Assembly: GCA_020846955.1 (NCBI GenBank)
Contig: JADLCZ010000002.1
Location: 1-13,134, forward strand
Direction of reading: 5' to 3'
DNA: 13,134 nucleotides
DNA from: Candidatus Nomurabacteria bacterium
GTDB taxonomy: Bacteria; Patescibacteriota; Minisyncoccia; Phycocordibacterales; UBA9973
Of this stretch, positions 12,017 to 13,134 are shown one piece after another. The position numbers and the translations under genes are program-made. The notes under the pieces were generated by a model, which worked only from the letters and a program-made list of their open reading frames with translations, did no database searches and was not told where the DNA came from. Numbering within the stretch: position 1 is the stretch's first letter; each line of letters begins with the position of its first letter.

Positions 12017-12793
12017 TTAGACTTCAGAAACATATGCATATTCGGAATTGTCTATTATATCCCTATTTACAAAGGTCACTTCTGGGAAATCTTGTTTTTT
12101 GAGATAATTGCCTTCGCCTAGTCCTGTTATGTAGTGTGTGCAGTGTAAGACGCTCTGCATCCAAGAAAATCTGTTATCTCTATTTGGATTCTTTTGCCAT
12201 TTTTCTATTTTCTCGGGGCTTGGAATATTGAAATACTTACCTCCGCCTTCGTGTAGTCGTAATTTACCTTCATACAATTCTACTCTTACCATTTGCCCTT
12301 CGTATTCCACATCTGCGAAATAATTTTCCAAATCTATTGCCTTCTCTCGGAAATTCCTATCACTTGAGCGAACAATTTCGATACCATCGAGCAACCCTAA
12401 TTTCTTATACATTGAGAGGCAAAAGTCTGCGACAGTTTTCTCTTTCACACTAGTGAAAATATCAATTAAATTTTTACCCATGAATCTTGGCAACTTACGA
12501 GCAATTTCATCTTGCCAATTTGCATCTATACTTTTTATGTAAAGTGGCGAATATTTCTTTTGAATTTTGTTACCTTGAGTGAAATTGAGTCTGACTTCCT
12601 CTTTAGTCTTTGGGTCAATTAGGATTGTAATGGTTTCCCTATAATCTGCATCGGAATCGTGATAGAAAAAGATAATCTTGCCACCAATTTCTTTTTGAAG
12701 TTTGCGTGCTGTCTCTATCTTGGCATACAAATATCTCTTGGGGAAAAATCCATTTGGTTGCTGTCCGAAACAAATTATTGGTGTTTTTTTCAT
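12017..12793 (-). CDS. Short BshC-like protein (candidate bacillithiol cysteine-adding enzyme)
   Basis: 258 aa, about half the length of BshC (about 540 aa). The start, PIICFGQQPNGFFPKRYLYAKI, has the GQQ motif and following helix of the BshC Rossmann core; IIFFYHDSDADYRE lies where BshC proteins have the conserved xxEDHDFxE. Near the end, HYITGLGEGNYL (residues about 220-231) parallels the late 'GPGExAY' motif of BshC. The long coiled-coil part of BshC appears to be missing. BshC adds cysteine to glucosaminyl-malate; with bshA and bshB1 nearby in this window a complete short pathway is plausible. The assignment rests on motifs remembered, not on alignment. It starts three bases after the stop of an ABC exporter, in one operon. 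Confidence 0.5.
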   Translation of the reverse strand: MKKTPIICFGQQPNGFFPKRYLYAKIETARKLQKEIGGKIIFFYHDSDADYRETITILIDPKTKEEVRLNFTQGNKIQKKYSPLYIKSIDANWQDEIARKLPRFMGKNLIDIFTSVKEKTVADFCLSMYKKLGLLDGIEIVRSSDRNFREKAIDLENYFADVEYEGQMVRVELYEGKLRLHEGGGKYFNIPSPEKIEKWQKNPNRDNRFSWMQSVLHCTHYITGLGEGNYLKKQDFPEVTFVNRDIIDNSEYAYVSEV

Positions 12794-12796
12794 ATA

Positions 12797-13134
12797 TTAA
12801 ACTCTCTCGCCTATTTGTTGTCGCCACATAGCTGAATAAAGACCTTTTTTCTCCAATAATTCATTGTGTAAGCCTTGCTCTGTTATTTTACCTTTTTCCA
12901 ATACATATATAGTGTCTGCATGCATTACTGTTGAAAGTCGGTGCGCAATTAGGATTGTAATATGCGAGCTTGATAATGAGACATCTTTGATAGTCTTGCT
13001 AATTTCTTCTTCTGTTAATGAATCAAGCGAACTTGTCGCTTCGTCGAAAATCAAAATATTTGGCTTGCGCAACAGTGCTCGTGCTATAGAGAGGCGTTGT
13101 TTCTCTCCACCCGAGACTTTGACCCCGCCTTCAC
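12797..13134 (-). CDS. ABC exporter, C-terminal ATPase part (start outside window)
   Basis: About 112 residues visible, continuing beyond the window edge. They include the ABC signature KVSGGEKQRLSIARALLRKP, Walker B ILIFDEATSSLDS, and the switch histidine in TILIAHRLSTVMHAD, then the D-E-K-G-x-I-x-E-Q-G end typical of fused membrane-ATPase exporters (MsbA/MdlB type). The missing N-terminus should hold six membrane helices and Walker A. The short start TTG inside the signature region is not a real start, because the reading frame is open through the window edge and carries the signature. It precedes the BshC-like gene by three bases, so it may export something linked to that product; substrate unknown. 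Confidence 0.9.
   Translation of the reverse strand, partial: EGGVKVSGGEKQRLSIARALLRKPNILIFDEATSSLDSLTEEEISKTIKDVSLSSSHITILIAHRLSTVMHADTIYVLEKGKITEQGLHNELLEKKGLYSAMWRQQIGERV

Noticed and set aside
461..12799. No TGA stop codon in any gene, hinting at UGA recoding as in SR1/Gracilibacteria
   Set aside because: All genes read full length with the standard code, and about 18 genes in AT-rich DNA are too few to exclude chance.
12639..12827. 62-codon ORF overlapping the BshC-like start
   Set aside because: It lies in another frame across two confident genes with no motif of its own.

Overview
The window is AT-rich, gene-dense bacterial DNA that most resembles a Patescibacteria (Candidate Phyla Radiation, Parcubacteria-like) genome. 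The pointers are a ribosomal protein S1 with only four S1 domains, a metallo-beta-lactamase-fold protein of a Parcubacteria-like type that seems to lack its metal ligands, a stand-alone PaaX/Cas2-like regulator, very short intergenic spaces, almost no Shine-Dalgarno sequences, and many genes with a -10 box only 6-9 bases before the start codon (leaderless mRNAs). Every stop codon visible is TAA or TAG. The lineage is inferred from gene content; there is no rRNA in the window.

Layout. 1-461 (-): start of an MBL-fold protein, cut by the window edge. 492-849 (-): a compact transcription unit with a near-consensus promoter, a 92-codon ORF and an intrinsic terminator; the ORF is almost wholly built of eight successive, mostly perfect hairpins, the most unusual structure here. 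864-2195 (+): promoter, a structured leader with an early terminator, ribosomal protein S1 and a strong terminator. 2204-2754 (-): a PaaX/Cas2-like winged-helix protein flanked on both sides by palindromes with the same GACGGCCGTC core. 2779-3336 (-): peptidyl-tRNA hydrolase, followed by a GC-rich REP-like element. 3515-6765 (+): operon lepB-hisS-def-fmt (signal peptidase, His-tRNA synthetase, and the two formyl-methionine enzymes). 6747-6867: a long inverted repeat that covers the 3' ends of the convergent fmt and raiA genes. 6862-7526 (-): ribosome hibernation factor and cold-shock protein. 7680-8549 (+): orphan sensor histidine kinase. 8552-10403 (-): bshB1-bshA, the first two steps of bacillithiol synthesis. 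10498-10890 (+): MazF/PemK-like toxin without a visible antitoxin. 10864-11924 (-): operon of a tiny secreted basic peptide, a membrane-anchored protein and a possibly broken gene. 12017-13134 (-): end of an ABC exporter, then a short protein with BshC-like end motifs, which could supply the last step of the bacillithiol-type pathway.

How it fits together: most genes serve translation (S1, Pth, HisRS, Def, Fmt, RaiA, cold-shock protein) and envelope or redox functions (LepB, kinase, BshA/BshB/BshC-like, ABC exporter). The accessory interest lies in the hairpin array at 536-781, the paired palindromes around the Cas2-like gene, the minimal thiol pathway, and several GC-rich inverted-repeat elements between genes.
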